Below, piece by piece: positions 26,787-36,543 of a stretch of 40,386 nucleotides of DNA (the first letter of the stretch is position 1; each line of letters starts with the position of its first letter). Made by a program: the position numbers and the translations under genes. This stretch comes from Ignavibacteria bacterium RIFOXYB12_FULL_35_14 (GTDB taxonomy: Bacteria; Bacteroidota; Ignavibacteria; Ignavibacteriales; Ignavibacteriaceae): contig MHAR01000030.1 of the NCBI GenBank assembly GCA_001803045.1, positions 1 to 40,386 of the forward strand, read 5' to 3'. A model generated the notes under the pieces. It ran no database searches, was not told where the DNA came from, and saw nothing but the letters and a program-made list of their open reading frames with translations.

Positions 26787-28118
26787 TTATTCTTCATGCT
26801 TCACCGGTTTGATCACGAAAGATAATTCAACTTTCTCTTCACCTCTTAAAAGCGAAAATGTTATTTGCTCGTCCCAATTTTTAAATTGTAAATGCTTCTT
26901 TAAAGCGGTTGAATTTTCAAATGACTTCCCATCAATTGCAAGAACAATATCATTTTTCTTCAAGCCATTTTCAAAAGCAATTGTATTTGGCAAAACACGT
27001 TCGACTACGTATCCGCCGCTTTTTAATGTGTCCTTAATGCTGAAACCAAAAGCAGGATAAAGCTCCTGCTCCATTTCTTTAACGCCCCAAATAAAGTCAG
27101 CATAACTTTTAACAACTATTTTGTAAGGAGTTTCGTCCATCATCATCATTGCATGAGGATTTGCGGGTCTCTCTTTCTCTGTCATTTCTTGTTTTTTCTC
27201 ATCGGGCTTAGCTTCTTTTTCCTTTTTTATTTCTTTTCTAATCTCCATCATTCCACCCTCTTTCTTTTTCTGAGGAATATCAACGGGAACAACTGAAGCG
27301 AAAGGTAAATTACTTCTATCCTGAATTATTCTACCGATTCCGATATTGTAAATCACATGTCCGCTTCCTGCCAAAAGAACAACAGTTGCATCCGGATGTT
27401 TTTCTGCCGCACGTATAGCACCCTCACCCATCGCAGCATCCCATAGACTTTGAGCCGGATACATATTATTGAATTGATCGGGCATCGTTACATCCATTCC
27501 CTGCATCATTACTTTTATTAAGAATTTATGCTCAATGGTCATGGTATCAATTTCCGGAATCGCTTGCAAGTCTTCTTCGGTAAGGCTGCCGACTCCACCC
27601 CTTCCGATTTTTGAAGTGTATTTTTTATCTATGTTGGCACCGTATATTGGAATATGCTTTTCTCTAGCATAGTCAAATATCGCTTTATAGTATCTATAAT
27701 TGTGGCCCCATGTAGTTAAGAATTCAGTTTGTTCCATGAATGTATTTGGATCTGTTGAACCGCTGACCCACTTAGTTAACGCTTCGTCCTGTTTAGGATT
27801 GTACATTTCCAAAGCCAGCACAACTGGTTTTCCAGCCTCAAATAATCCTTTAATTACTTCCAGCTCAACATCATGATAAAGCTGGTTGGTGTGGGATTCT
27901 CCAACCATTACTATCCGATACTTTTTAAGTTCATCAATCATCTCGTTGTAGGTTACTTCTTTGCTTGCTTTTGTATCGTAAATTTTATCCAGCTTAACGG
28001 TACAAAAATCATATTTGCGATTTTTATCGCCGAGCGGAAGTTTTTCGGGATCAAAATCCTGAGCAAAATTTGAGTTGAAGCAGAGAAGAAGAATTGTTAA
28101 TAAAATAATAGTTTTCAA
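26787..28118 (-). CDS. ChaN-like (Tiki superfamily) protein with C-terminal PDZ domain
   Basis: A 443-residue exported protein; residues 1-19 are a signal peptide (MKTIILLTILLLCFNSNFA). Residues about 60-270 match the ChaN/DUF399 haem-binding uptake family: VGESHTNQLYHDVE near 72-85, LALEMYNPKQDEAL, WGHNYRYYKAIFDYA, and VVLLAGSGHVIYNIGIGRII. A charged Glu/Lys-rich linker covers about 285-325. Residues about 355-435 are a PDZ domain (GFSIKDTLKSGGYVVERVLPNTIA; GLKKNDIVLAIDGKSF). ChaN is usually a short lipoprotein tied to iron or haem; here there is no lipobox, and the PDZ addition suggests a docking or protease-like role. Substrate unknown. Confidence 0.85.
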   Translation of the reverse strand: MKTIILLTILLLCFNSNFAQDFDPEKLPLGDKNRKYDFCTVKLDKIYDTKASKEVTYNEMIDELKKYRIVMVGESHTNQLYHDVELEVIKGLFEAGKPVVLALEMYNPKQDEALTKWVSGSTDPNTFMEQTEFLTTWGHNYRYYKAIFDYAREKHIPIYGANIDKKYTSKIGRGGVGSLTEEDLQAIPEIDTMTIEHKFLIKVMMQGMDVTMPDQFNNMYPAQSLWDAAMGEGAIRAAEKHPDATVVLLAGSGHVIYNIGIGRIIQDRSNLPFASVVPVDIPQKKKEGGMMEIRKEIKKEKEAKPDEKKQEMTEKERPANPHAMMMMDETPYKIVVKSYADFIWGVKEMEQELYPAFGFSIKDTLKSGGYVVERVLPNTIAFENGLKKNDIVLAIDGKSFENSTALKKHLQFKNWDEQITFSLLRGEEKVELSFVIKPVKHEE

Positions 28119-28154
28119 TTTAGTCTCCCTTTCAAATTATTCGAGAGTAAATAT

Positions 28155-29156
28155 TTAGTTATTTAATTTTAAAATTTTTATTTGATGATTTTCCAGGTCA
28201 GCTATCCATAAATAACCGTTATGAACAAGCACTGCAGCCGGTTTGTACAATTCATTCACGCTGGAACCGGCATTTCCTGTACCGGCCAAAGCTGTAACAC
28301 CGCCATCGTTATCAATCTTTAATATTCTATGAGAACCCATATCGGCAATATAGAGATTATCATGCTCATCAACGGCTATACCGTGTGGAGTATTTAGAGT
28401 ATCATTCAATCTTACGGTAGTCACGCCAATGTTTGGAACTACTTTCCGGACTAAATTGCTTCCGGCGTCCGCAACAAAAATATTTTCACCGTCAGAAACT
28501 ATATCTATTGCATAAACAAAGCTTGCTTTATCACACTCTCCATCCTCATTACCTGATTTGCCGCTTCCAGCTACGGTTGATACTATTCCATCCTTTATTA
28601 AGCGAACTCGAGCATTGCCAATATCAACCACATAAACTCCGCCGTTCTTAGCTAAAATAACAGCATGAGGAGAATTAAATAAAGCCGAATCACTCCTGCC
28701 ATCTCTAAATCCTTTTTCATTAGGAATACCCGCTAATATGCTAACTATGAATTTTCCTCCCTGTGTTTTTGAGATGGTTCTAATCAAATTGCTTCCAGCT
28801 TCGGCAGCATAGATAATATCATTAATTTCATCGTAGGCAACTCCATGAGGTGAATTAAATTTTGCTACAGAAGCATCTCCATCCTGGTATCCTTTTTTAT
28901 CTGGACCTCCAGCAATAGTTGTAACTTCACCATCTAATGTGGTAATTCTAATTGCATGGTTATTTATGTCTGCAAATACTACCGAATTATTTTTGTACGT
29001 CGCCAAACGGATTGGTTTATTTAGTTCAGCTTGTTTTCCATCTTTAAAACCAGCTTTACCGATACCTGCAACTATTAGCAAAGTTTCACTTTTCTCCGGG
29101 GCGCATGAAAACAAAAGCGGAAGTAATATTAAAAAGAATGATAGCTGTTTTTTCAT
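28155..29156 (-). CDS. NHL-repeat beta-propeller lipoprotein
   Basis: A protein of 333 residues from the ATG at 29156. I chose this start over the ATG at 29195 because it gives a proper lipoprotein signal, MKKQLSFFLILLPLLFSCAPEKS, with Cys at residue 18. The remainder is about six NHL repeats of the form TIAGGPDKKGYQDGDASVAKFNSPHGVAYD and VYVVDIGNARVRLIKDGIVSTVAGSG, giving a beta-propeller likely bound to the outer membrane or periplasm. NHL propellers bind proteins or ligands; no enzyme residues are recognisable. It lies 36 bases upstream of the ChaN-PDZ gene on the same strand, so the two may be cotranscribed. Confidence 0.85.
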   Translation of the reverse strand: MKKQLSFFLILLPLLFSCAPEKSETLLIVAGIGKAGFKDGKQAELNKPIRLATYKNNSVVFADINNHAIRITTLDGEVTTIAGGPDKKGYQDGDASVAKFNSPHGVAYDEINDIIYAAEAGSNLIRTISKTQGGKFIVSILAGIPNEKGFRDGRSDSALFNSPHAVILAKNGGVYVVDIGNARVRLIKDGIVSTVAGSGKSGNEDGECDKASFVYAIDIVSDGENIFVADAGSNLVRKVVPNIGVTTVRLNDTLNTPHGIAVDEHDNLYIADMGSHRILKIDNDGGVTALAGTGNAGSSVNELYKPAAVLVHNGYLWIADLENHQIKILKLNN

Positions 29157-29273
29157 TCCAATCAATCTTAAATTGAGTATTAAATAACGTCCCATGTATT
29201 ATTTAATTATTTTTTTGTTTCAAGGTTATACAAATAATCAATTGTTAGTTGAAAAATTATCAATAGCTACAAA

Positions 29274-29657
29274 TCAGCGCCTAAATATTGATACAATAAC
29301 ACCTGTAATAAAAGCGATCAGCCACCAGTAATAAGCTATTTTAGAATATACATACAAAGGTTTACTTATTAATGTCTCAGCTCCATATTTTATTCTGTAT
29401 TTTAGAAGAAGAATGTAATCAATTACCATGAGTAACAAACCGATATAACCCATAATTCCATGAAATGTAAAATAGGTTCTCGTTGTACCAATCATCATGC
29501 ACGCGGTCGCAATTATATCGAACAAAACTGCAAATGTGATTAGCAGTAAAACGATATTAGCTGCACGCTGCTTTTTACCTTCGAGCAATATAAATAGAGT
29601 GTAAAAAATCAGTGCCAAATGAACAAATAATATTCCGACTTTTGTAATTTCTGCCAT
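29274..29657 (-). CDS. four-helix membrane protein, HsmA/TIGR03987-like
   Basis: A 127-residue inner-membrane protein with four predicted helices (about 7-24, 34-57, 68-86, 107-124). FDIIATACMM in helix 2 and FHGIMGYIGLLLMVIDYILLL in helix 3 recall the HsmA/TIGR03987 family, whose role is poorly known. Histidines in helices 1 and 3 (H13 and H70) could bind haem, but that is speculation. Start ATG at 29657. It is probably a single gene: the neighbours are about 78-120 bases away. Confidence 0.55.
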   Translation of the reverse strand: MAEITKVGILFVHLALIFYTLFILLEGKKQRAANIVLLLITFAVLFDIIATACMMIGTTRTYFTFHGIMGYIGLLLMVIDYILLLKYRIKYGAETLISKPLYVYSKIAYYWWLIAFITGVIVSIFRR

Positions 29658-29771
29658 AAACTATTCTTAATTTGTTTTTGAGTGATTGTTGAACAATGAA
29701 GTTGCTAAAAGAATACACAAAATATAATTAAAATTTGCTTATTACATATGTTTTTAAGGCTATAAAAAATT

Positions 29772-31088
29772 CTACTTGATCAGATAGGATAAAGCAATTG
29801 TAAAATCATCCCTAGAGGGATAATGTACCGCTTCGATCAGAAAGCTGTTAAATATTTTAAACCCAACTTGATACGAAAAATATTTTTCTTTCTTATCTAC
29901 TAAAAAAAAAGTTTTAGTGTCAAAGATTGGATTAATTTCTTCCGTATAAAATAATCCGATTACAGGATCGGAAAAAACATAAAATTTAATATCCGATAGT
30001 AATTTATAAAACTGAAAAGCAGTAAAACCGACATTATTTGAATTATTTATTTTCTGATTGAGATGAACATAAAAAAATGAATGGTCAAAATTCTCATAGT
30101 CTTCGGAGATTGCTAACAGCTTTCTCTGTCTTAATTGACTATTAACCCTAAGTGTAACGCTGCTGATAAACATTCCAGTAATCATGCCAACAGCGGCTGG
30201 CTGAATAAAAAGATTTCGATTACCAAAGAACAATCCTCCAAGTTGAAAATCGTAATCGGGTTTATGCTTCCATATGAAAAAACCAGATGGTATATCATCC
30301 AGACGGAAAGGAGCCCATCTTCCTATTGCCAATGTACGAACATCCTCTATTTCATCCGTACTTTTGATATAGCCCCCGAATGCATACGTATTCCAGGGTC
30401 CCATTATGAAAACACCGCCGCCAAACTGATTATTTGTTTTTTCATCCACTTTACCTCCTCCGATTACACCAATCGGAGAGATGAATCCAATTTTATATTT
30501 AGCAGAAAGATAGTACGAATTAAGAGTCGAGTTGACATAAAGGTTTCTCGCATGACCTGGCTGATAACCATCGTAGTATTCATATCCCACTCGCAGCCAA
30601 AGTTCCGGAGTAGGTCTATAAGTGAACCGTGAGAACAAAGTAGAATTATAGAGAGTGGTATCATTAATGTCATCAAATGTTCCACCTAATTCAAATTGAT
30701 ATCTATCATCGTCGTTAAAAGGAAATAAAACAGCCGCTCCCGAAATCTGCTTGACTCTGTACTGACTGGTATTATCTAATCCATTATTAATTAACGAGAG
30801 GAAAATAGTTTTATCTCTTTGATTCTTTTTGTAAAAATTAAAAGCAGATACATTCTCATGATCAGCATTCATAAATGATGCTTGAATTTTCCACTGATCA
30901 GATGCAGGCGGACCAAATACAGAATACCTTGGATCAGCATTACTTTGATGAGAATGTTTCTGCAAGGAAAGAGTATCGATTTTATCAGTCCCTTCATCCT
31001 GAGCAAATAACGAAGGTGTATAAATAAAAATGATTAAATATCCAACGATGATAATAATTTTATTGTGAATAGAATTTCTAAGGTTCAT
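29772..31088 (-). CDS. exported beta-barrel-like outer-membrane protein
   Basis: A 438-residue protein I do not recognise. Residues 1-29 form a signal peptide (IIIIVGYLIIFIYTPSLFAQD). The rest is rich in alternating aromatic/polar strands, such as RYQFELGGTFDDI, LWLRVGYEYYDGY and NTYAFGGYIKSTDE, and ends in FTIALSYLIK, as expected for a barrel of about 16 or more strands with an aromatic last strand. DPRYSVFGPPASDQW near residue 55 is unusually conserved-looking. A TIGR-style porin or a hypothetical barrel is likely; ligand not known. It stands between the HsmA-like gene and the PD40 gene on the same strand. Confidence 0.65.
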   Translation of the reverse strand: MNLRNSIHNKIIIIVGYLIIFIYTPSLFAQDEGTDKIDTLSLQKHSHQSNADPRYSVFGPPASDQWKIQASFMNADHENVSAFNFYKKNQRDKTIFLSLINNGLDNTSQYRVKQISGAAVLFPFNDDDRYQFELGGTFDDINDTTLYNSTLFSRFTYRPTPELWLRVGYEYYDGYQPGHARNLYVNSTLNSYYLSAKYKIGFISPIGVIGGGKVDEKTNNQFGGGVFIMGPWNTYAFGGYIKSTDEIEDVRTLAIGRWAPFRLDDIPSGFFIWKHKPDYDFQLGGLFFGNRNLFIQPAAVGMITGMFISSVTLRVNSQLRQRKLLAISEDYENFDHSFFYVHLNQKINNSNNVGFTAFQFYKLLSDIKFYVFSDPVIGLFYTEEINPIFDTKTFFLVDKKEKYFSYQVGFKIFNSFLIEAVHYPSRDDFTIALSYLIK

Positions 31089-31172
31089 GTGAAATTAAGC
31101 TTTAGATTAATCTTAGAATAATCATATCCCTGGCTGCAATCCTAAGATAAAAACCTCATGGAATAAACTGAG

Positions 31173-32195
31173 CTACTCTTTCGGATCGAGATTCAATGAA
31201 GAAATATCCATCAAATAAGGAGATAATTTTCTAACCCCCTTTGCTTCATCTCTGTTAGAAGAAAATGCTAAAAGCTTTCCGTCAGGTGAAATTACCGGGA
31301 AGCCATCAAATGCATCATTATAGGTCAAGCGAGTCTGTTCTCCGGTCTTTATGCTCATCAAATAAATCTCAAAGTTGAATGGAGGCAGAATGCGAATAAA
31401 AGCAAAGTGATCGCCATCCGGAGCAGGATGAGGAGCCCAGTTAGTTCCCTCATCGAAAGTAATTTGTTTTAAATCTGTACCATCGTCTTTGATAGTAAAA
31501 ATAGTCATTGGAGTTCCACGCTTACCATCATCCTTGCGCAGCCATGCTCTGTAAATTATTGTTTCATTATCATTCAAGTAGAAAGAACCACCTTCCTGCC
31601 ATTCCTCTGTAAATGTGACTTGATGTTCGTCTGTTCCATCTGCATTCATTACCCACAAATCGCATTTCCCATCAATCTGTCTTGTAAACAAGATTTTCTT
31701 TCCATCCGGTGAAACCGAAACTTCAGCATCATAATATTTATTGCTGGTCAGTCGAACAACGTTTCCGCCGTCGAGATCACTTGTGTAAAGTTCTGCACCG
31801 GTTGGATATTCTTTTGCATTTGACCAATCTCCTTTGAGCAAATCGAGGTTATCACGTGTTGATGTCCAAATTAATTTCTGTCCATCCGGAAAATAATATG
31901 AGCATGCATCCTCACCTATGCCATTGATCTTCTTTATATTTGTTCCGTCAATCTTCATCGTATAAACTTGGTGCGACGAGTCGCCTTCGAATTTTGCATT
32001 TCCGATCATGCTTTTACCATCGGGAGAAAAATAAAACTCAGCACCGTTACTAACATTCGGAATCTTCCACACTTTAAATTCTTTACCTTCTTCATTACTG
32101 TTTTCAGTTTGCGCCTTAATATTTACAGTAAATAAGAAGGCAGTAATAAAAGACATAATAATCACTAAGCATAGCCGTTGAATTTGAAAGTTCAT
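31173..32195 (-). CDS. exported PD40/TolB-like beta-propeller protein
   Basis: A 340-residue protein with an N-terminal signal peptide (LCLVIIMSFITAFLFTVNIKAQ) and about five PD40 (WD40-like) repeats, for example FYFSPDGKSMIGNAKF, VSVSPDGKKILFTRQIDGKCDLWVMNADG and PVISPDGKLLAFSSNRDE. It resembles the propeller of TolB without the N-terminal TolB domain. Such proteins are common in the envelope of Bacteroidota-group bacteria. It is 50 bases downstream of the PorV/PorQ gene and probably in its operon; a binding or assembly role in the envelope is inferred. Confidence 0.85.
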   Translation of the reverse strand: MNFQIQRLCLVIIMSFITAFLFTVNIKAQTENSNEEGKEFKVWKIPNVSNGAEFYFSPDGKSMIGNAKFEGDSSHQVYTMKIDGTNIKKINGIGEDACSYYFPDGQKLIWTSTRDNLDLLKGDWSNAKEYPTGAELYTSDLDGGNVVRLTSNKYYDAEVSVSPDGKKILFTRQIDGKCDLWVMNADGTDEHQVTFTEEWQEGGSFYLNDNETIIYRAWLRKDDGKRGTPMTIFTIKDDGTDLKQITFDEGTNWAPHPAPDGDHFAFIRILPPFNFEIYLMSIKTGEQTRLTYNDAFDGFPVISPDGKLLAFSSNRDEAKGVRKLSPYLMDISSLNLDPKE

Positions 32196-32245
32196 TTATG
32201 AGTTCTCCACATTTAAATAATTCTGTTATCGATGAGGTATTAAAT

Positions 32246-33262
32246 CTACAATTGCAATTCAAGAGAAAATTGTGAGACATTACCGAGGTTATCAAACTCG
32301 ATGTAGGCATAATCAAAAACTACTTCCTGATTACCAAAAGGGATATGAACACCAACACCCAAAGTCCATTTCTCAGTATCATAATTAACTTTGTATCCTG
32401 CTCGAACAAAAACGGTTTCTGTCCACGATAATTCACTACCTATGTTAAACCGTTCATTATTATCATTAAGATGAGTTCCTTCAGTGGCTAAAGTAAAACG
32501 GTAATCGTCCGACTGAATTACAGGATCTTTACCACCAACAACATCCATTGCAAGCCCAACTCTAAAAATTAGGGGGAGAGGATATTCCTGTGTAGTTAAC
32601 CGGGCATCAGGATTGTAATTACCTCTAAACGAAGAATTGACATCGGCAATTGTGATTAGATCCCGTCCATCTAACTGCATCGATCCGCCAAAATTAGAAA
32701 TTGCCATGCCGATGATGAGGTTATGAAAACCTGTTCTCAAATACGAGCCGATGTCCAACGTAAGGGAAGATGCTTGCACATTATAAAGTGTTTGCATAAC
32801 ATATTTTGCAGAAAGCCCTACAGCGAATCTATCCGTTAATTGTCTGGAATACGATACTCCAATTGCTAAATCCCTCACATCGTAAAAAATTCCTGTTCCA
32901 TCGGGATTAGCTACTGTAGTAACTTCTTGCTCGCCGGTGTTAAGTGTTGTTGCATGAACAGCAAGAAAATCTGAAGATGAAACTGGAACAACAACTCCAG
33001 CGAAATCGTGGGATATATCTGCAAACCACTGGGAGTGTGTAAATCCAATTGATGTTCGATCTAAATTTGCAATGCCAGCAGGGTTCCAGTAAATCGTACT
33101 AACATCATTGGCAATTGCTGTAAATGAACCACCCATTCCCATAGCTCTTGCACCAACTCCAATTTTTAAAAATTGTGCGGCAGCAGTTCCAACTTTTGAA
33201 AAACCACCGGCTAGAATAGAGGTTGGTAAAAGGAGCAAGATTATTAAAATATACTTTTTCAT
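32246..33262 (-). CDS. PorV/PorQ family outer-membrane protein
   Basis: A 338-residue outer-membrane barrel of the PorV/PorQ family, known from type IX secretion. The signal peptide MKKYILIILLLLPTSILA is followed by the family signature GTAAAQFLKIGVGARAMGMGGSFTAIANDVSTIYWNPAGIANLD, as in FadL-like barrels, and the protein ends VSQFSLELQL. PorV proteins carry sorting-domain cargo to the attachment complex. It stands downstream of a TonB-dependent receptor and a large secreted protein on the same strand, which suggests a dedicated route for that protein; this is inference. Start ATG at 33262. MITE-like element C lies between it and the upstream gene. Confidence 0.9.
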   Translation of the reverse strand: MKKYILIILLLLPTSILAGGFSKVGTAAAQFLKIGVGARAMGMGGSFTAIANDVSTIYWNPAGIANLDRTSIGFTHSQWFADISHDFAGVVVPVSSSDFLAVHATTLNTGEQEVTTVANPDGTGIFYDVRDLAIGVSYSRQLTDRFAVGLSAKYVMQTLYNVQASSLTLDIGSYLRTGFHNLIIGMAISNFGGSMQLDGRDLITIADVNSSFRGNYNPDARLTTQEYPLPLIFRVGLAMDVVGGKDPVIQSDDYRFTLATEGTHLNDNNERFNIGSELSWTETVFVRAGYKVNYDTEKWTLGVGVHIPFGNQEVVFDYAYIEFDNLGNVSQFSLELQL

Positions 33263-33292
33263 TTTTCTACCTGAGAAATTTCTATTGCTTAC

Positions 33293-33410
33293 TAACTCAC
33301 CTTACGCAAGTTAATGCTGAAAATTCGTAAACAAACCCAGTTCCTTTTATTTTTAGGACTATACTTTAGGAACTGGGTTTGTATTCTTCACTTTTGCGTA
33401 AGGTGACTTA
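33293..33410. repeat. MITE-like element C (shared TIRs, internal inverted repeat)
   Basis: Left end TAACTCACCTTACGCAAG (33293-33310); right end TGCGTAAGGTGACTTA (33395-33410). The internal arms are ACAAACCCAGTTCCT (33331-33345) and its exact reverse complement AGGAACTGGGTTTGT (33368-33382). Its inner sequence is unlike elements A and B although the ends match. It lies 4 bases 3' of the stop of the CxxCH secreted protein gene, inside a likely operon. It contains no ORF. Confidence 0.75.
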
Positions 33411-33414
33411 CTAA

Positions 33415-36400
33415 CTATTTTATCACTAAAAATTTCCCGACATGCTGCTGTCCATCGGGAAGCTTAACTACGAAAACGTACAAACCATATGCTATGTATT
33501 GATCATTGTAAGTCCTTATATCCCAAAAATCAAAACCTCTGCTATCGTTATGATAAATCTCATCAACAAAATCGCCGGCAAGAGTATATATTAAGATTGT
33601 ACATTCCTTCGGTAAATGGTTGAACATCAATCTCTTTCCAAATTGAGAAGTCTCATATTCATTGGACACGATATATGGATCTGGAACTGCTCGAATCTTT
33701 TTTAAATCTACATTGTTGGTATTTGTATATCCAACCTTTTTAGTAGAAAACTCATATTTAATTTCTTTCCTGAAGGGTTTATAAGTTCTGATTGTAAACT
33801 GGTCACCGTGAGATGGAGGTATAGCATGTCTTCTGACAGTATCGCCATCTGCATTTACGTACACATCGGGAAAGTTATTTGTAAAAAGATACAGGCCTGT
33901 ATACGTAGTATCATGTTTAATAGGATCAATGATGATGCGCTCCAGATTAAGCACATCGGTGTACATCTCATAGAATCCAGGACTTCCTTGATTGTAACCT
34001 TTCCCTCCAGGAATAAGATCCCAACCAAGTGCGCTGTAATAGAATTGCCTGTACGTATCCCAAGGAGCTTTTACAGCAAATTCCAACAGCCATGTATTGT
34101 TGCTGACATCAATTGGATTTTGTGGATCAGTTACCACTTCAATCTTAAGCGGCAAATGCTGAAGAGAATCCTGTTCAATTCCTGTAAAGAAATCATACCA
34201 TCGTGCCATAAGTCCACCTGGCTGAACAGTGTCAATTGTGATACGGTAATCATCCACCGTATATATTGTTTCTTGCAGAACCTGAGATGGAGGACGGTCC
34301 CTGTATTTCAGTGCAGATTTTGTCCGCCAATCAAAAGTACACGTATCACCACTTACTTCAGTCCACCCAATGAATTCAACACCTGATGGAGAATTAAGTG
34401 CTGTCAAACGAAAACCATCTGTAATAGGCAAGTTATCTTCCGATTCGTTTGAAAATAAATGATGATCGAGAAGAATCGTAGTATCGCGTGTTTGCGCATC
34501 TATTTTGTAAAGATTGAAACCGAGGACATAACTTGTATCGTTCCCCACAATCTCAAGAGTGGAATCGACAAATGTAACCAGGTAATCATCGCCTGTAATT
34601 AAATCCGGTTCAACAATATCGATAGAAACAATTCCTTGACACACTCCTCCAATTGGCGGGAATGATCCCTCTGGAGTCAAGGCCGGATAATATTCAGGAG
34701 GTAAATAATTTTGAGACCGAACACCAGCTATAACCGAATCAGTGTGACTTTCTAATATTGAACGCCCCAGAGGAGATTGATAGGATTGTTCAAGGCTATC
34801 AGGATTCTGATTTCCTTTATCAAAGGCTGTAACACAATACCAATATTCAACTCCATTAAGCAGATTCTTATCGATATAACTATGTTCGATTCCCGTATCA
34901 TCACCAAGAGATTGATTGAACGCCGGATCTGGTCCTTTTATTCCGTCGATCAAATCAAAAATCTTAATCGGTTTATAACCTATCACATTACCAAACTGAT
35001 CGGTGATTGGATTACCCCATGTTTTACCGAGATTATCACTTCTATAAATCTTATATCCTTCAAAATCCTTTTTACCGGTTAGAGCATCCTTCGAATCTTC
35101 GGCATCCGAATCCCAAACCAACCTTGCCTGCCTATTGCTGGCAGTAACTTTAAGCGTCGGAGTTTTAGGTGGTCCTGATCCTTGGAAAGCCCGGTCATAC
35201 ATTTGCTGTAACACTCTCATATTTTTCATAAGATCGGAAGTATCGGGCTGATTGGGAATATTGCCTGCATTTCCCATAACTAATCCAATAGATGAACTAA
35301 CAGTTTCTCCTGGATTCAAAGTAAATGGTCCTGTCATAATGAAATAGTTTATCGGCGCACCACTTGGATAATATTTTTTTAGACTATCAGGATGCGTTGT
35401 ATCAATCCTTTTATTTGTTCCATGAAAAAATGCTGAAGGAACGGTTAAGTTCGGATCATTGGGATTGCTGCTAATTATCGGCCACATTTCTTCATCTATC
35501 TTAGGTGCAAACTCCCGACTGAAATAGTGGAAATCCGTAACACCCATATTTTTAGGAGTATTCAGAATATTAATTCCCACAATCCCCAAATCGACAGGGT
35601 CATTTGTCCATGCTCCATCTTTGGTGTTGTTAATATCATAAACGTAAACAAAATCACCGTTCTGATGTTCATCATTTGGATCGGTATCGATAAGGTTAAG
35701 ATAGTCTGCATTGTCAAAATCGGGTCTAAAAATTCCATAATAACCAAGATAAACGCTATCTAACAGGCTACTGCTTGTATTGAAAATTCTGTAATTCCAA
35801 ATCAACAAATCTTCTGCATAAGATCTTCCATAAGAGTAAGCAGTTTGTTCGACTTCAATACCTAACGGTCCTTTTGGATTTGAATTTTCCTGATCATCAA
35901 AGACAGAATAAATATCTCTATCGGATACAAATTCACCTTTAACCTCTTTGCCATAATTCGTGGAAGCAGGATCAATATCAAGCCGGTAGTTTCCAGGCCA
36001 GTGTCTTTCGTTTGGAGTATCAACCCAACTGCCGCTTTCATCAAAGTATCCTTTTGGCCAGGTTTCCGGATTGTCGCTCAATGCAAGGAAAGGAGTTTCA
36101 TCGGGCGGGGGTGCTGTAACATCTCCGGAAAAAATTTTTCCTCTCGATCCATCCTTAGGTGCCCAATCGTATTTTCCCGTTGGGCCGCCGATTACGGATG
36201 TAATTACATTTCCTTTGGAAGCTACTACTAATCCTAAACCAAAGCAGTAATGTATTACTTCAGATGCTTCAGCAGGCCACCGAATAGCTTCATTGAAATA
36301 CTCATGGAAGTTTGATAAAATGCCAAAGTTACCAAGATAGTTTGCTATTTGGCCTTTATCCATAATACCTAATCCTCGTTCAACACTTGAGGAAGTTTTC

Positions 36401-36531
36401 ATTAACGGTTTTAATTGACCCGGCTTAACATCTTTGTGACAGCTGCGGCAATCCGATTGAGCTGTAACATCGATGATTGAAAAATTAAAAATTAAGTATG
36501 CAAATAATATTTTAATCAAAACTCTAAACAT
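33415..36531 (-). CDS. large secreted protein with N-terminal CxxCH motif and C-terminal FlgD/T9SS-like domain
   Basis: A 1038-residue exported protein. A signal peptide (1-24) is followed at once by DCRSCHKD, a c-type haem attachment motif with C28, C31 and H32; only one such motif is seen. The middle holds a long, poorly classified region and a fibronectin-type III-like part near 460-580 (GYKIYRSDNLGKTWG; VEYWYCVTAFDKGN). The end (about 945-1038) is an Ig-like FlgD/sorting-type module, with DPYIVSNEYE, LMFNHLPKECTILIYTLAGDFV and final GKFLVIK. Likely surface or extracellular. It lies 12 bases downstream of the TonB-dependent receptor and upstream of PorV, so all three probably form one operon. 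Function unknown. Confidence 0.8.
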   Translation of the reverse strand: MFRVLIKILFAYLIFNFSIIDVTAQSDCRSCHKDVKPGQLKPLMKTSSSVERGLGIMDKGQIANYLGNFGILSNFHEYFNEAIRWPAEASEVIHYCFGLGLVVASKGNVITSVIGGPTGKYDWAPKDGSRGKIFSGDVTAPPPDETPFLALSDNPETWPKGYFDESGSWVDTPNERHWPGNYRLDIDPASTNYGKEVKGEFVSDRDIYSVFDDQENSNPKGPLGIEVEQTAYSYGRSYAEDLLIWNYRIFNTSSSLLDSVYLGYYGIFRPDFDNADYLNLIDTDPNDEHQNGDFVYVYDINNTKDGAWTNDPVDLGIVGINILNTPKNMGVTDFHYFSREFAPKIDEEMWPIISSNPNDPNLTVPSAFFHGTNKRIDTTHPDSLKKYYPSGAPINYFIMTGPFTLNPGETVSSSIGLVMGNAGNIPNQPDTSDLMKNMRVLQQMYDRAFQGSGPPKTPTLKVTASNRQARLVWDSDAEDSKDALTGKKDFEGYKIYRSDNLGKTWGNPITDQFGNVIGYKPIKIFDLIDGIKGPDPAFNQSLGDDTGIEHSYIDKNLLNGVEYWYCVTAFDKGNQNPDSLEQSYQSPLGRSILESHTDSVIAGVRSQNYLPPEYYPALTPEGSFPPIGGVCQGIVSIDIVEPDLITGDDYLVTFVDSTLEIVGNDTSYVLGFNLYKIDAQTRDTTILLDHHLFSNESEDNLPITDGFRLTALNSPSGVEFIGWTEVSGDTCTFDWRTKSALKYRDRPPSQVLQETIYTVDDYRITIDTVQPGGLMARWYDFFTGIEQDSLQHLPLKIEVVTDPQNPIDVSNNTWLLEFAVKAPWDTYRQFYYSALGWDLIPGGKGYNQGSPGFYEMYTDVLNLERIIIDPIKHDTTYTGLYLFTNNFPDVYVNADGDTVRRHAIPPSHGDQFTIRTYKPFRKEIKYEFSTKKVGYTNTNNVDLKKIRAVPDPYIVSNEYETSQFGKRLMFNHLPKECTILIYTLAGDFVDEIYHNDSRGFDFWDIRTYNDQYIAYGLYVFVVKLPDGQQHVGKFLVIK

Positions 36532-36543
36532 GAATTTCTCCAG

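Noticed and set aside
30135-30632. Plus-strand open frame of 165 codons
   Set aside because: It is antisense to the barrel-like protein gene, with no recognisable features or ribosome-binding site.
33808-34386. Plus-strand open frame of 192 codons
   Set aside because: It is opposite the well-supported secreted-protein gene and shows no domain or signal; it is a shadow of that gene.
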